A DNA stretch of 64,000 nucleotides. Origin: DASSNR01 sp036278935. GTDB lineage: Bacteria; Gemmatimonadota; Gemmatimonadetes; Gemmatimonadales; Gemmatimonadaceae. The position numbers and the translations under genes were made by a program. Each line of letters opens with the position of its first letter. Position 1 is the first letter of the stretch. The notes beneath the pieces are model-generated. The model had not been told where the DNA came from, ran no database searches, and saw only the letters and a program-made list of their open reading frames with translations. Positions 7,105 to 15,921 of the stretch are shown one piece after another. Location: assembly GCA_036278935.1 (NCBI GenBank), contig DASUKA010000151.1, forward strand, positions 29,743-93,742. Reading direction: 5' to 3'.

Positions 7105-9885
7105 ATGACCATCAATCTGCGAGCTCTCATTGGCAAGCTGAACGGCGAGACCCGGAGCGCGCTGGAGGCGGCGGCCGGCCTCTGTCTCGCCCGCACGCAC
7201 TACGATGTGGAGATCGAACACTATCTGATGAAGCTGCTGGACCGGAGCGATGGCGATGCGTCGCTCATCTTCAAGCACTACGGGGTGGACCGGTCGCGCC
7301 TGGCGAGTGAGCTCACCCGCAGCCTGGACAAACTCAAATCGGGCAATGCGCGCACGCCGTCGCTCAGCCCGACGCTCGTGAAGATGTTCACCGATGCGTG
7401 GACCATCGGCTCGGTGGAGCTCGGGGCGAGCCAGGTGCGCAGCGGGCACACGATCCTCGCGCTGCTCACCAACGAGGAACTCGTGCGTCTGGTCGCGGAT
7501 GTGAGTCGCGAGTTCGGCAAGATTCCCTCCGAGGCGCTGCGCAAGGATTTCGCCGATGTCGTCGCGATCTCCTCGGAGGAAACCGGCGCCGCGGCCGCCG
7601 TGTCGGTGCCGGGGGCGCCGCGCGCTGCGGGGGGCAAGACGCCCAATCTCGATCAATACACCATCGATCTCACGGAGAAGGCGCGCTCAGGGGCGATCGA
7701 TCCCGTGCTCGGCCGCGACTTCGAGGTGCGGCAGGTGATCGACATTCTCACACGCCGCCGGCAGAACAATCCGATCCTGGTGGGCGAGGCCGGCGTCGGC
7801 AAGACCGCGGTGGTGGAGGGGTTCGCCACGCGCATCGCGCAGGGTGATGTGCCAGCCGTGTTGAAGCACGTCACCCTGCGTACGCTCGATCTGGCGCTGC
7901 TGCAGGCGGGCGCGGGCGTGAAGGGTGAGTTCGAGAACCGACTCAAGGGGTTGATCGAGGAGGTGAAGCAGTCGCCCACGCCCATCATTCTCTTCATCGA
8001 TGAGGCGCACACAATGATCGGTGCGGGCGGGCAGGCGGGGCAGAACGACGCCGCCAACCTGTTGAAGCCCGCGCTCGCGCGGGGCGAGCTTCGCACGATC
8101 GCCGCCACCACCTGGTCGGAGTACAAGAAGTACTTCGAGAAGGACCCCGCGCTCGCCCGACGTTTCCAGCTCGTGAAGGTGGAGGAGCCGACCGAGGAGC
8201 AGTGCCTGCTGATGATGCGCGGTGTTGTGCCGGCGCTGGAGCGGCATCACGCAGTGCGCGTGCTGGACGACGGCGTGGATGCGGCGGTGCGACTGTCGCA
8301 CCGCTACCTCGCGGACCGGCAGCTGCCGGATAAGGCGGTGAGCGTGCTGGACACCGCCTGTGCGCGCCTTGCGCTTGGACAGCAGGCCACGCCCAGCGCC
8401 ATCGAAGATGCGCAGCGCCGGCTCGATGATCTGGCGGTCCAGTCGCGGGTGCTGGAGCGCGAGCGAGCGGTGGGTGCGGACCATGCCGATCGGCTGGCGC
8501 GCATTGCGACGCAGCGGGCCGAAACGGAGGCGGCGCTTGCCGCCCTGAATGCACGGTGGGAGACCGAGCGCGTGCTGGTGCAGAAGGTCCGGGCGATTCG
8601 CGAGCGCCTGGAAGGGAGTGCGGCACCGGCAGCAGCAGCGTCGCCGGAGGGGAAGAGCGCCAGCGAAGCCAGTGCTACTCCAGCGCCCGACGCGGCCGCG
8701 GCGAATGGCGCGGCGCTGCCCACGGACCCGGAGGCGTTGCGGGCAGAGCTCGCCACACTGACCGCCGAGATGGAGCGCGTGCAGGGCGAGTCGCCGCTCA
8801 TGCGCGTCTGCGTGGATGCGGGCCTTGTGGGGGAGGTGATCTCCGGGTGGACCGGCATTCCGGTCGGCAAGATGCTGCGCGATCAGATGGAGGCCGTGCT
8901 TGTGCTGGAGCAGCAGCTTGGCCGGCGCATCATCGGCCAGGACCACGCGCTCGAGTTCATCAGTCGCCGCGTGCGCACCTCGCGCGCCGGCATTGAGGAC
9001 CCGAACAAGCCGGTGGGGGTCTTCATGCTGGTCGGACCGAGCGGGGTGGGGAAGACCGAGACCGCGCTCGCGCTCTCCGATCTCCTGTACGGCGGCGAAC
9101 GGAACCTCATTACGATCAACATGTCGGAGTTCCAGGAGGCGCACACCGTTTCCACCCTGAAGGGGTCGCCGCCAGGCTACGTCGGATACGGCGAGGGCGG
9201 CGTGCTCACGGAGGCGGTGCGGCGGCGCCCGTACTCGGTGGTGCTCCTGGATGAAGTGGAGAAGGCCCACCCCGATGTGCTGGAGCTCTTCTTCCAGGTG
9301 TTCGACAAGGGCGTGATGGAAGATGGCGAGGGACGCGAGATCGACTTCCGCAACACGATCATCCTCCTCACCACGAACGCCGGGACCGAGACGATCATGA
9401 AGTTGTGCGCCGATCCGGAGACCATGCCGGTGAGCGACGGATTGGTGAGGGCGCTCAAGCCTGAGCTTGACAAGACGTTCAAGCCCGCGTTCCTCGGCCG
9501 CATGGTGATCATTCCGTATTTCCCGATTCGCGATGAGAATCTCAAGCGAATTGTGGTGCTCAAGCTCAAGAAGGTGCAGCGCCGGTTGCACGAGACCCAC
9601 CACGCGATGCTGGAGTACGATGACTCGCTCGTGGAGCAGGTGGCGCAGCGCTGCACGGAAGTGGAGAGCGGCGCGCGAAACGTGGACAACATCCTGACGA
9701 ATACCCTGCTGCCGGAAATTTCCGTGCTCCTCCTGGAGCGCCTGGCGGCCGGCGAGCCGCTGGAGGCCATCACGGTCGGGGTGGGGGAGAATGGCGAGTT
9801 CAGCTACCGCGTCGGGAGCGCCGGTGCGGCGTCGGCGGGCGCTACATCCGTTGCCTCCGCGCCGTCCGCGGGCGTTCCCGCGTGA
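7105..9885 (+). CDS. clpV: ClpV (TssH), AAA+ ATPase that disassembles the contracted sheath
   Basis: This 926-residue protein is a Clp/Hsp100 ATPase of the type VI clade. An N-domain (residues 1-160) precedes two AAA+ modules. Module 1 has Walker A GEAGVGKTAVVEG and Walker B IILFIDEAHTMIG; module 2 has Walker A GPSGVGKTETALA and Walker B SVVLLDEVEKAHP, plus the conserved GYVGYGEGG loop. A middle coiled-coil (about residues 430-590) contains an Ala/Ser/Pro-rich insert around residues 512-545, where other ClpVs are shorter. ClpV extracts contracted sheath for recycling. Its position next to tssG and the presence of TagJ distinguish it from housekeeping ClpB. The Ala-rich tail after residue 900 looks disordered. 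Confidence 0.96.
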   Translation: MTINLRALIGKLNGETRSALEAAAGLCLARTHYDVEIEHYLMKLLDRSDGDASLIFKHYGVDRSRLASELTRSLDKLKSGNARTPSLSPTLVKMFTDAWTIGSVELGASQVRSGHTILALLTNEELVRLVADVSREFGKIPSEALRKDFADVVAISSEETGAAAAVSVPGAPRAAGGKTPNLDQYTIDLTEKARSGAIDPVLGRDFEVRQVIDILTRRRQNNPILVGEAGVGKTAVVEGFATRIAQGDVPAVLKHVTLRTLDLALLQAGAGVKGEFENRLKGLIEEVKQSPTPIILFIDEAHTMIGAGGQAGQNDAANLLKPALARGELRTIAATTWSEYKKYFEKDPALARRFQLVKVEEPTEEQCLLMMRGVVPALERHHAVRVLDDGVDAAVRLSHRYLADRQLPDKAVSVLDTACARLALGQQATPSAIEDAQRRLDDLAVQSRVLERERAVGADHADRLARIATQRAETEAALAALNARWETERVLVQKVRAIRERLEGSAAPAAAASPEGKSASEASATPAPDAAAANGAALPTDPEALRAELATLTAEMERVQGESPLMRVCVDAGLVGEVISGWTGIPVGKMLRDQMEAVLVLEQQLGRRIIGQDHALEFISRRVRTSRAGIEDPNKPVGVFMLVGPSGVGKTETALALSDLLYGGERNLITINMSEFQEAHTVSTLKGSPPGYVGYGEGGVLTEAVRRRPYSVVLLDEVEKAHPDVLELFFQVFDKGVMEDGEGREIDFRNTIILLTTNAGTETIMKLCADPETMPVSDGLVRALKPELDKTFKPAFLGRMVIIPYFPIRDENLKRIVVLKLKKVQRRLHETHHAMLEYDDSLVEQVAQRCTEVESGARNVDNILTNTLLPEISVLLLERLAAGEPLEAITVGVGENGEFSYRVGSAGAASAGATSVASAPSAGVPA

Positions 9886-9967
9886 GCCGGGGCGGGAGGC
9901 CAATGGCGCCTGTCTTCGGCGTCGCGGGTGAACCCTCGAGCGCGACCTGAAGGGCGCAGGGGCCACT

Positions 9968-10963
9968 ATGCAGGCGACGCATCAACGGGCGGTGGTGTAC
10001 GACCTGGAGCGCATGAGCCACTTCATGCGCAGCGTAGCGTATGCCCGCGCGACCCAGGCACACATGACCGACCATTGGGAGACGAGCCAGAATGCGGTCA
10101 TCAGGGCGATGTATGCGCTGCTCCCGTGGAAGGAGCCGCCAGGGCAGGTGGATGTCGTCTTCCATTGGAAGCAGATCCAGGCGGACACGAATCGATGGCA
10201 CGAGCATTACCTCAACACATGGGGGTCAAAGCTCGTCACCGACCACCGGGCGGCGCGCCGGTACGTGGCGGGTATGGCGGAGGTCCGCCGCTACGACCTG
10301 GAGGCGATCCAGCAGAAACTGCGCGATGCCCAGCACCTGAATCAAGCGATCCGTGGGGAGGTCAATACCTTCATCCGGGAGCTTGCCGTGACCAAGTATG
10401 TCGCGACGGTCAGCGTGGCGATCCTCGGACTTCTCCCGGTCCTCGGATTCGCCGCGGGTAGTGCCGTACTGCTGCCGATTGTTGGTGAGGTAGCATCCAC
10501 CGCGCTGGTTGGCGCGGGGTACGGCATTACGTGTTCCCTCGTGAGCACGTGGGCGCAGGGCGAGCACGCGAACGTGGTGGGGGTCGCGATCCCCAGCGGG
10601 GGGCTCGCCACCAAGGAGGGGGTGCGGCGGTACGGGGAAGCAACGGCCCATGAGCAACAGCGGATCATCGACGAGGCCGGGCGTGCGATGGAGAAGCAGT
10701 CCAAACGCATCGCGAATGCCCTGCGCGCGCAGCAACGGGCGGTCCGGGCCGGCAACCATGGCGTGAGGCGCGGCGCGAAGGTCGCGCGGCGCCTTGCCAA
10801 GCGACTGCACGGGAGCGCGCGGAGCGAGATGCGATCCGCCAGTCGGGTGCTGCGTCGAACGCGGATCATTACCAAGGGGGTACCGGTGGTCTTCGCGGCA
10901 TTGAGCATCTTCTCCGCGTACGAGGATCTGAAGGCCACCGTGCAGCAGACCCGTTACCCCTAG
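9968..10963 (+). CDS. Unrecognised protein with membrane segments between clpV and vgrG (candidate type VI effector)
   Basis: I do not recognise this 331-residue protein. Residues 1-140 are hydrophilic, aromatic and His-rich. Residues about 143-195 hold two adjacent hydrophobic segments rich in Gly and Ala (VATVSVAILGLLPVLGFAAG, then LLPIVGEVASTALVGAGYG). Residues about 235-300 are strongly basic and probably helical, and a third hydrophobic segment lies near residues 302-318. There is no signal peptide and no catalytic toxin motif that I can name. It lies 82 bp after clpV and 17 bp before vgrG, a typical cargo-gene slot. A membrane-inserting effector is therefore plausible, but a structural or chaperone role cannot be excluded. 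Confidence 0.75.
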   Translation: MQATHQRAVVYDLERMSHFMRSVAYARATQAHMTDHWETSQNAVIRAMYALLPWKEPPGQVDVVFHWKQIQADTNRWHEHYLNTWGSKLVTDHRAARRYVAGMAEVRRYDLEAIQQKLRDAQHLNQAIRGEVNTFIRELAVTKYVATVSVAILGLLPVLGFAAGSAVLLPIVGEVASTALVGAGYGITCSLVSTWAQGEHANVVGVAIPSGGLATKEGVRRYGEATAHEQQRIIDEAGRAMEKQSKRIANALRAQQRAVRAGNHGVRRGAKVARRLAKRLHGSARSEMRSASRVLRRTRIITKGVPVVFAALSIFSAYEDLKATVQQTRYP

Positions 10964-10980
10964 CCACCGAGGAGACTGTC

Positions 10981-12996
10981 GTGGGAGAATACACACAGGT
11001 GGACCGCCCCATGCGGATCAGCACGCCGCTCGGACCGGAAGTGCTGCTCCTCGCCGGCCTTGCCGGCCATGAGGGCGTGTCTACCCCGTTCAGCTTTCAT
11101 CTGGAGCTACTCTCGGAGCAGGTCGACATCGCGCCGGATGATCTCCTCCGCAAGCCTGTCACGGTGACGCTCATGCTGCCGGATGGCGGCGAGCGCCCGA
11201 TCCACGGTCTGGTGAGCCGGTTCGCACACACCGGCCGTGGGAACAACCAGAAGTTGAGCTCGTACGAAGTGGATGTGGTTCCGTGGCTCTGGTTCCTGTC
11301 GCTCTCGAGTGATTGCAAGATCTTCCAGCAGATGACCGTGCTGGATATTGTCGAGAAGGTATTCAAGGATCAGGGATACTCCGACTTCCGCATGGCGTGC
11401 ATCAAGTCCTATCCGAAGCGGGAGTATTGCGTGCAGTATCGCGAAACGCATCTCGATTTCGTCATGCGACTGCTCGAGGAGGAGGGCATCTTCTATTTCT
11501 TCGAGCACTCGGACGACAAGCACGTGCTGGTGCTGGCGGATGACAACAGCGCCGTCGCGCCGTGCCCGGACCTGCCCACGGCCAGCATGGGGGCGGACGA
11601 GGACGCCGATGACGACGTGGTGACGTCTCTGCGGCAAGAACACTCGGTGTACGTGGGCAAGATGGCGCTCCATGACTACGATCCGCTGCAGCCGACCTTC
11701 GATCTGCACAGCGCCATGAGCGGGGATGGGAAGGGTGAGGTCTACGACTATCCCGGCAACTACGTAACCAAGGACGACGGCGAGCGGTACGCCCGCATTC
11801 GCCTGGAGGCGCAGGAGGCAATGCATCACCTCGTGCGCGGTGGGGGCACCTGTCGGGCGTTCCAGAGCGGGTATCGCTTTGATCTCCAGCATCATTACCG
11901 CGGTGATGCCAATCAAGCGTACCTGCTGGTCCAGGCGCAGCACACCGCCACGATGTCCGGCTACTGGGGCGGGGACGAGGGCGAGTTCGCGTATCGCAAT
12001 GAATTCATCGCGATCCCGTACTCGATCCCGTACCATCCGCTCCAGACGACGGAGAAGCCACTCGTCGCGGGATCGCAAACGGCGCTGGTCGTGGGGAAGA
12101 GCGGTGAGGAGATCTGGGTCGACAAGTACGGGCGCGTGAAGGTGCAGTTCTACTGGGACCGCGTCGGGGGCAAGGACGAGAACAGCTCCTGCTGGGTGCG
12201 CGTGGCCAGCTCATGGGCCGGTAAGCAATGGGGTGCCATCCGGATCCCGCGTATCGGGCAGGAGGTGATCGTCGACTTTCTGGAGGGCGATCCGGACCGA
12301 CCCATCATCACCGGCCGCGTGTACAATGCGGATCAGATGCCGCCCTACACCCTTCCGGCGAACCAGACGCAGAGTGGGGTGAAGACGCGCAGCACCAAGA
12401 CTGGCGGTGCCGAGAACTACAACGAGCTGCGGTTCGAGGACAAGAAAGGGAGCGAGGAGATCCTGCTGCACGCCGAGAAGGATCTTACGGTCGAGGTGGA
12501 GAACGACGAAACACGCACGGTCGACCACGATCGTACGACGACTGTCAAGAACAACGACACCAGGACCGTGTCCGAAGGAAACGACGCCGCCACCGTGTCC
12601 AAGGGGAACCAGACGCTCGACATCACGAAGGGGAACCAGACGGTCACCCTGGGCGAGGGCAACCAGACCGTCGATATCAAGAAGGGCAATCAGACGGTCA
12701 CGCTGGAGATGGGCAATCAGTCCACCACGCTGAAGATGGGCAACCTGTCCACGGTTCTGAAGATGGGGAACATGACGGCGAAGATGGACCTCGGAAAGAG
12801 CGAGACCGAAGCCATGGAATCCATCGAGCTCAAGGTGGGCCAGAACAGTATCAAGATCGACCAGATGGGCGTGACGATCAAAGGGATGATGGTCAAGGTC
12901 GAGGGTCAGATTCAGACACAGATCAAGGGGCTGATGACGCAGGTGAACGGCGATGCGATGCTGCAGCTCAAGGGCGGCATCGCGATGATCAACTGA
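10981..12996 (+). CDS. vgrG: VgrG (TssI), type VI secretion spike protein
   Basis: This 671-residue protein has the standard VgrG order. An N-terminal gp27-like domain (residues 1-360) includes RFAHTGRGNNQKLSSYEVDVVPWLWFL-type sequence and the RLLEEEGIFYFFEHS motif. A gp5 OB-fold follows (about 368-455; VDKYGRVKVQF-type motif, SSWAGKQWGAIRIPRIGQEV). After about residue 520 comes a beta-helix with seven or so short repeats beginning GN (GNQT, GNQS, GNLS, GNMT). It ends soon after this needle, so no C-terminal effector domain is fused. The GTG start at 10981 has a GAGGAG site 7 nt upstream. It forms the puncturing tip trimer, capped by PAAR. Confidence 0.95.
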   Translation: MGEYTQVDRPMRISTPLGPEVLLLAGLAGHEGVSTPFSFHLELLSEQVDIAPDDLLRKPVTVTLMLPDGGERPIHGLVSRFAHTGRGNNQKLSSYEVDVVPWLWFLSLSSDCKIFQQMTVLDIVEKVFKDQGYSDFRMACIKSYPKREYCVQYRETHLDFVMRLLEEEGIFYFFEHSDDKHVLVLADDNSAVAPCPDLPTASMGADEDADDDVVTSLRQEHSVYVGKMALHDYDPLQPTFDLHSAMSGDGKGEVYDYPGNYVTKDDGERYARIRLEAQEAMHHLVRGGGTCRAFQSGYRFDLQHHYRGDANQAYLLVQAQHTATMSGYWGGDEGEFAYRNEFIAIPYSIPYHPLQTTEKPLVAGSQTALVVGKSGEEIWVDKYGRVKVQFYWDRVGGKDENSSCWVRVASSWAGKQWGAIRIPRIGQEVIVDFLEGDPDRPIITGRVYNADQMPPYTLPANQTQSGVKTRSTKTGGAENYNELRFEDKKGSEEILLHAEKDLTVEVENDETRTVDHDRTTTVKNNDTRTVSEGNDAATVSKGNQTLDITKGNQTVTLGEGNQTVDIKKGNQTVTLEMGNQSTTLKMGNLSTVLKMGNMTAKMDLGKSETEAMESIELKVGQNSIKIDQMGVTIKGMMVKVEGQIQTQIKGLMTQVNGDAMLQLKGGIAMIN

Positions 12997-12999
12997 GCC

Positions 13000-13578
13000 A
13001 TGCCGACCCAGTCGAAGTCCGTGCCGGCGCGTACGGCGGCCGAGTTGAGCGAGATGGCCGAGTTGGGGGATGAGGCCAAGGCGCTGCTTGCGCCGGAGGT
13101 GATGCCGCGCGCGTTCATCGCGCTGCTCCAGGAGCACGAGCTCTACCCCGATGCGGTTCGCGTCCTCGCGCATGCGCTCCCCAGGCGCGAGGCGATCTGG
13201 TGGGCGTGGGTATGCGCGCGCCGCACGGCGGGCGATGCGCCGCCGCTCGCGGTGCAGGGAGCGCTCGATGCGACCGAGCGCTGGATCACGCAGCCCACGG
13301 ATGAGTACCGCCGTGCCGCCATGGAGGCCGCCGAGCAGGCCGGGTTCGCCTCGCCGGCGGGGTGCGCGGCGTTGGCGGTCTTTCTGAGCGGCGGCAGTCT
13401 CGCTCCGGCGAACGTGGATCCCGTGCCGCCCGGCGAGCACGTGGCTGCCAAGGCGATCACCGGCGCCATCGTGGCGGCGGCGGTGTCCAGCGAGCCGGAA
13501 CAGGCGCCGCAGAAGTTCAAGGCATTCATCGCGCAGGGGCTCGATGTGGCGGAGCGGGTGAAGCTGTGGCCCGCATGA
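13000..13578 (+). CDS. Small protein of unknown function between vgrG and PAAR
   Basis: This 192-residue protein starts 3 bp after vgrG. It is mostly alpha-helical by composition, with a conserved-looking LLQEHELYPDAVRVLAHALP segment, aromatic stretch EAIWWAWVCARR and a central Ala/Pro-rich part. It has no signal peptide and no clear membrane span; the segment AAKAITGAIVAAAVSS is only mildly hydrophobic. I recall short proteins of this kind (DUF6931-like) in type VI loci, but I cannot confirm that. By position it could be an adaptor between spike and cargo or help load PAAR; this is inference. Confidence 0.8.
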   Translation: MPTQSKSVPARTAAELSEMAELGDEAKALLAPEVMPRAFIALLQEHELYPDAVRVLAHALPRREAIWWAWVCARRTAGDAPPLAVQGALDATERWITQPTDEYRRAAMEAAEQAGFASPAGCAALAVFLSGGSLAPANVDPVPPGEHVAAKAITGAIVAAAVSSEPEQAPQKFKAFIAQGLDVAERVKLWPA

Positions 13579-13632
13579 TGAGCGGAGCATGCGCGGCTCG
13601 CGGCCGGTCCGCACGAACCAGAGGAGAATGGC

Positions 13633-13926
13633 ATGGGAATGCCCGCTGCTCGCATCACTGACATGCACGTCTGCCCGATGGTGACGGGGGTAGTTCCACA
13701 TGTAGGCGGCCCGATCCTGCCGCCCGGCTGCCCGACGGTGCTCATCGGCGGTCTGCCGGCAGCACGTGCCACCGACATGTGCACCTGCGTCGGCCCGCCG
13801 GACGTGATCGCCATGGGCTCGGTCACCGTGCTCGTGGGGAGCATGCCGCAGGCGCGCCTGGGCGACCTGTGCGGACACGGTGGGACCATCGTCGTCGGCT
13901 GTCCCACAGTGCTCGTGGGTCCGTGA
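13633..13926 (+). CDS. PAAR-domain spike tip protein
   Basis: This 97-residue protein is a stand-alone PAAR protein. It starts MGMPAARITDMHVCPM and has a proline/glycine-rich pattern with PAARATDMCTC, a second half-repeat around MPQARLGDLCGHGGTI, and metal-binding His and Cys residues. PAAR proteins sharpen the VgrG trimer with a cone that binds a zinc ion. The length fits a bare tip with no fused toxin, so effectors probably ride non-covalently. A GAGGAG site lies 7 nt before the ATG. It is the last type VI gene in the window. Confidence 0.94.
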   Translation: MGMPAARITDMHVCPMVTGVVPHVGGPILPPGCPTVLIGGLPAARATDMCTCVGPPDVIAMGSVTVLVGSMPQARLGDLCGHGGTIVVGCPTVLVGP

Positions 13927-14028
13927 CCGGCGCTCGTGGAGCGCGTCGTGCAAGAGGATGCGGGGCGAATCGAACTTGGCTGACGGATCGAGCGTTCGTC
14001 ATCGTCCCATAACGCGATCCTCTTACGC

Positions 14029-15921
14029 ATGCCCCAGCCAGATACCTCCGAGCGCAGCATTGGCGACTATGCCATCATTGGCGACTGTCGGTCCGCCGCC
14101 CTGATTTCCCGCGAGGGCTCCATCGATTGGTTGTGCTGGCCGCGCTTCGACAGTCCGTCACTGTTCGCCGCGCTGCTGGATCCACAGCGCGGTGGTCGCT
14201 TCGTGGTGCGCCCGGCGGTGCCGTTCACGGCGGAGCGGCGATACATCGGTGAGACCAATGTGCTGGAGACCACCTTTCGGACCGACGGAGGGGTGGCGCG
14301 ACTCATCGATCTCATGCCGGTCGCCAGCGAAGATGAGAAGCGGTACGAGCTCTGGCCGCAGCACCAGATCCTGCGGCGCATCGCGTGCATGGAGGGTGAG
14401 GTTCCGATCGAGGTGATCTGCGACCCGCGACCCGATTATGCGCGCACCATGCCCACCCTGCGTACGCACGGCGCTCTGGGCGTGTACTACGAGCACCGGG
14501 GGACGGTGCTCGTGCTCCGCAGCAACATGCCGCTCGCCCTGTCCATCGATTGCTCGGAAGCCTGCGCGCGCGCAACCTTGCGCGCTGGAGAGCACCGCGA
14601 TGTGTCACTGGTGTTCAGCGCCAACGAGCCCGCCATCATTCCGCCGTTGGGCACGGAAGCGGAGGTCAAGATCGAGACCTCGCTGCGATGGTGGAACGCG
14701 TGGGCCTCGCGCTGCACCTACGACGGCCCCTACCGCGCCGCCGTCGTGCGAAGCGCGCTCACGCTCAAGCTCCTGGCCTACGCGCCATCGGGCGCCGTCA
14801 TTGCCGCACCCACCACATCGCTGCCGGAGAAGATCGGTGGTGTGCGCAACTGGGACTACCGCTACTGCTGGCTGCGTGACACGTCGCTCACTCTGCAGGC
14901 GCTGTTCGATCTGGGATATCTCACGGAGGCCGAGTCCTTTCTGTCGTGGCTGCTCATTGCCACGCGACTCACCTGGCCGGAACTGCGCGTGCTGTATGAT
15001 GTGTACGGCCGCACCCATCTGCCGGAACGGGAGCTGGATTACCTCTCGGGCTTTCAAGGGTCGCGGCCTGTTCGCATCGGCAACGACGCACGGCAGCAGT
15101 TACAGCTCGATATTTACGGCGAGGTGCTGGACGCGGTCTACCAGTTCGTCTGTCGTGGCGGCCAGCTCGATCGCGTGATCGCGCGCCGCCTGGTGGAACT
15201 GGGGGATACGGTCTGCCGTCGCTGGCGCGAGCCCGACGAGGGCATCTGGGAAGTCCGTGGCGGGCGGCGGCACCACACCTACTCGAAGGCCATGTGCTGG
15301 GTGGCGCTGGACCGGCTGGTGAAGCTGCAGCAGCAGGGACATGTAGATGTGAGCGTGCCGGTGGACCGCTTCCTGGCCGCGCAGCGGGAGATCGAGCAGG
15401 AGATCGAGCAGCGCGGTTACAACGAGCATCTGGGAAGTTACGTCAGCGTGTTCGACGGGAGCGACGTCGATGCCAGTCTTCTCCAGCTTGCGCGCCACTC
15501 ATATGTGGATCCCTGCTCGCCGCGCATGCGCGGCACCTCCGGCCTGATCGAGGCGAGGCTGGGGGCCGACGGACTGCTCTACCGCTACCGCAGCCATGAC
15601 GACGGGCTCCCGCCGGGCGAAGGCGCGTTCGGCATCTGCAGCTTCTGGGCAGTGAGTGTCCGCGCCTTGCAGGGCGATGTGGACGGCGCGTCACGCCGCT
15701 TCGAGCAGATTCTGTCCTACGCCAACGATGTCGGGCTCTTTGCCGAGGAGATCGATCCGGAGTCCGGCGAGGCGCTGGGCAACTTTCCGCAGGCGTTCAC
15801 GCACGTCGGCCTCATCGACGCCGCCCTCACGCTGGCAAGCGCCGAGCGTGGGACCACGCGCGAGAGCGACGCTGCGAACCTGAGCGGGGCCGCGGTGGAC
15901 GAAGCGGGGGCGGCATCATGA
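14029..15921 (+). CDS. Glycoside hydrolase family 15 protein (glucoamylase/trehalase-like)
   Basis: This 630-residue protein has the two-part architecture of bacterial GH15 enzymes. The N-terminal beta domain begins SIGDYAIIGDCRSAALISR and contains GSIDWLCWPRFDSPSLF. An (alpha/alpha)6 barrel follows, containing KIGGVRNWDYRYCWLRDTS. Likely catalytic acids are Glu408 (PDEGIWE) and Glu573/574 (GLFAEEIDP). The family inverts alpha-glucosidic bonds; relatives act on trehalose, maltooligosaccharides or dextrans, and the sequence alone does not decide which. There is no signal peptide, so it should act in the cytoplasm. The ATG at 14029 is used because family members begin shortly before SIGDY. Its stop overlaps the next gene as ATGA. 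Confidence 0.9.
   Translation: MPQPDTSERSIGDYAIIGDCRSAALISREGSIDWLCWPRFDSPSLFAALLDPQRGGRFVVRPAVPFTAERRYIGETNVLETTFRTDGGVARLIDLMPVASEDEKRYELWPQHQILRRIACMEGEVPIEVICDPRPDYARTMPTLRTHGALGVYYEHRGTVLVLRSNMPLALSIDCSEACARATLRAGEHRDVSLVFSANEPAIIPPLGTEAEVKIETSLRWWNAWASRCTYDGPYRAAVVRSALTLKLLAYAPSGAVIAAPTTSLPEKIGGVRNWDYRYCWLRDTSLTLQALFDLGYLTEAESFLSWLLIATRLTWPELRVLYDVYGRTHLPERELDYLSGFQGSRPVRIGNDARQQLQLDIYGEVLDAVYQFVCRGGQLDRVIARRLVELGDTVCRRWREPDEGIWEVRGGRRHHTYSKAMCWVALDRLVKLQQQGHVDVSVPVDRFLAAQREIEQEIEQRGYNEHLGSYVSVFDGSDVDASLLQLARHSYVDPCSPRMRGTSGLIEARLGADGLLYRYRSHDDGLPPGEGAFGICSFWAVSVRALQGDVDGASRRFEQILSYANDVGLFAEEIDPESGEALGNFPQAFTHVGLIDAALTLASAERGTTRESDAANLSGAAVDEAGAAS

Noticed and set aside
7687..9966. 759-codon minus-strand open frame opposite clpV
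   Set aside because: It mirrors clpV codon positions and shows no protein similarity; the sense protein is certain.
12541..12996. Fused toxin domain at the C terminus of VgrG
   Set aside because: The region is a repeat needle followed by a short beta-rich end, with no extra domain or catalytic motif.
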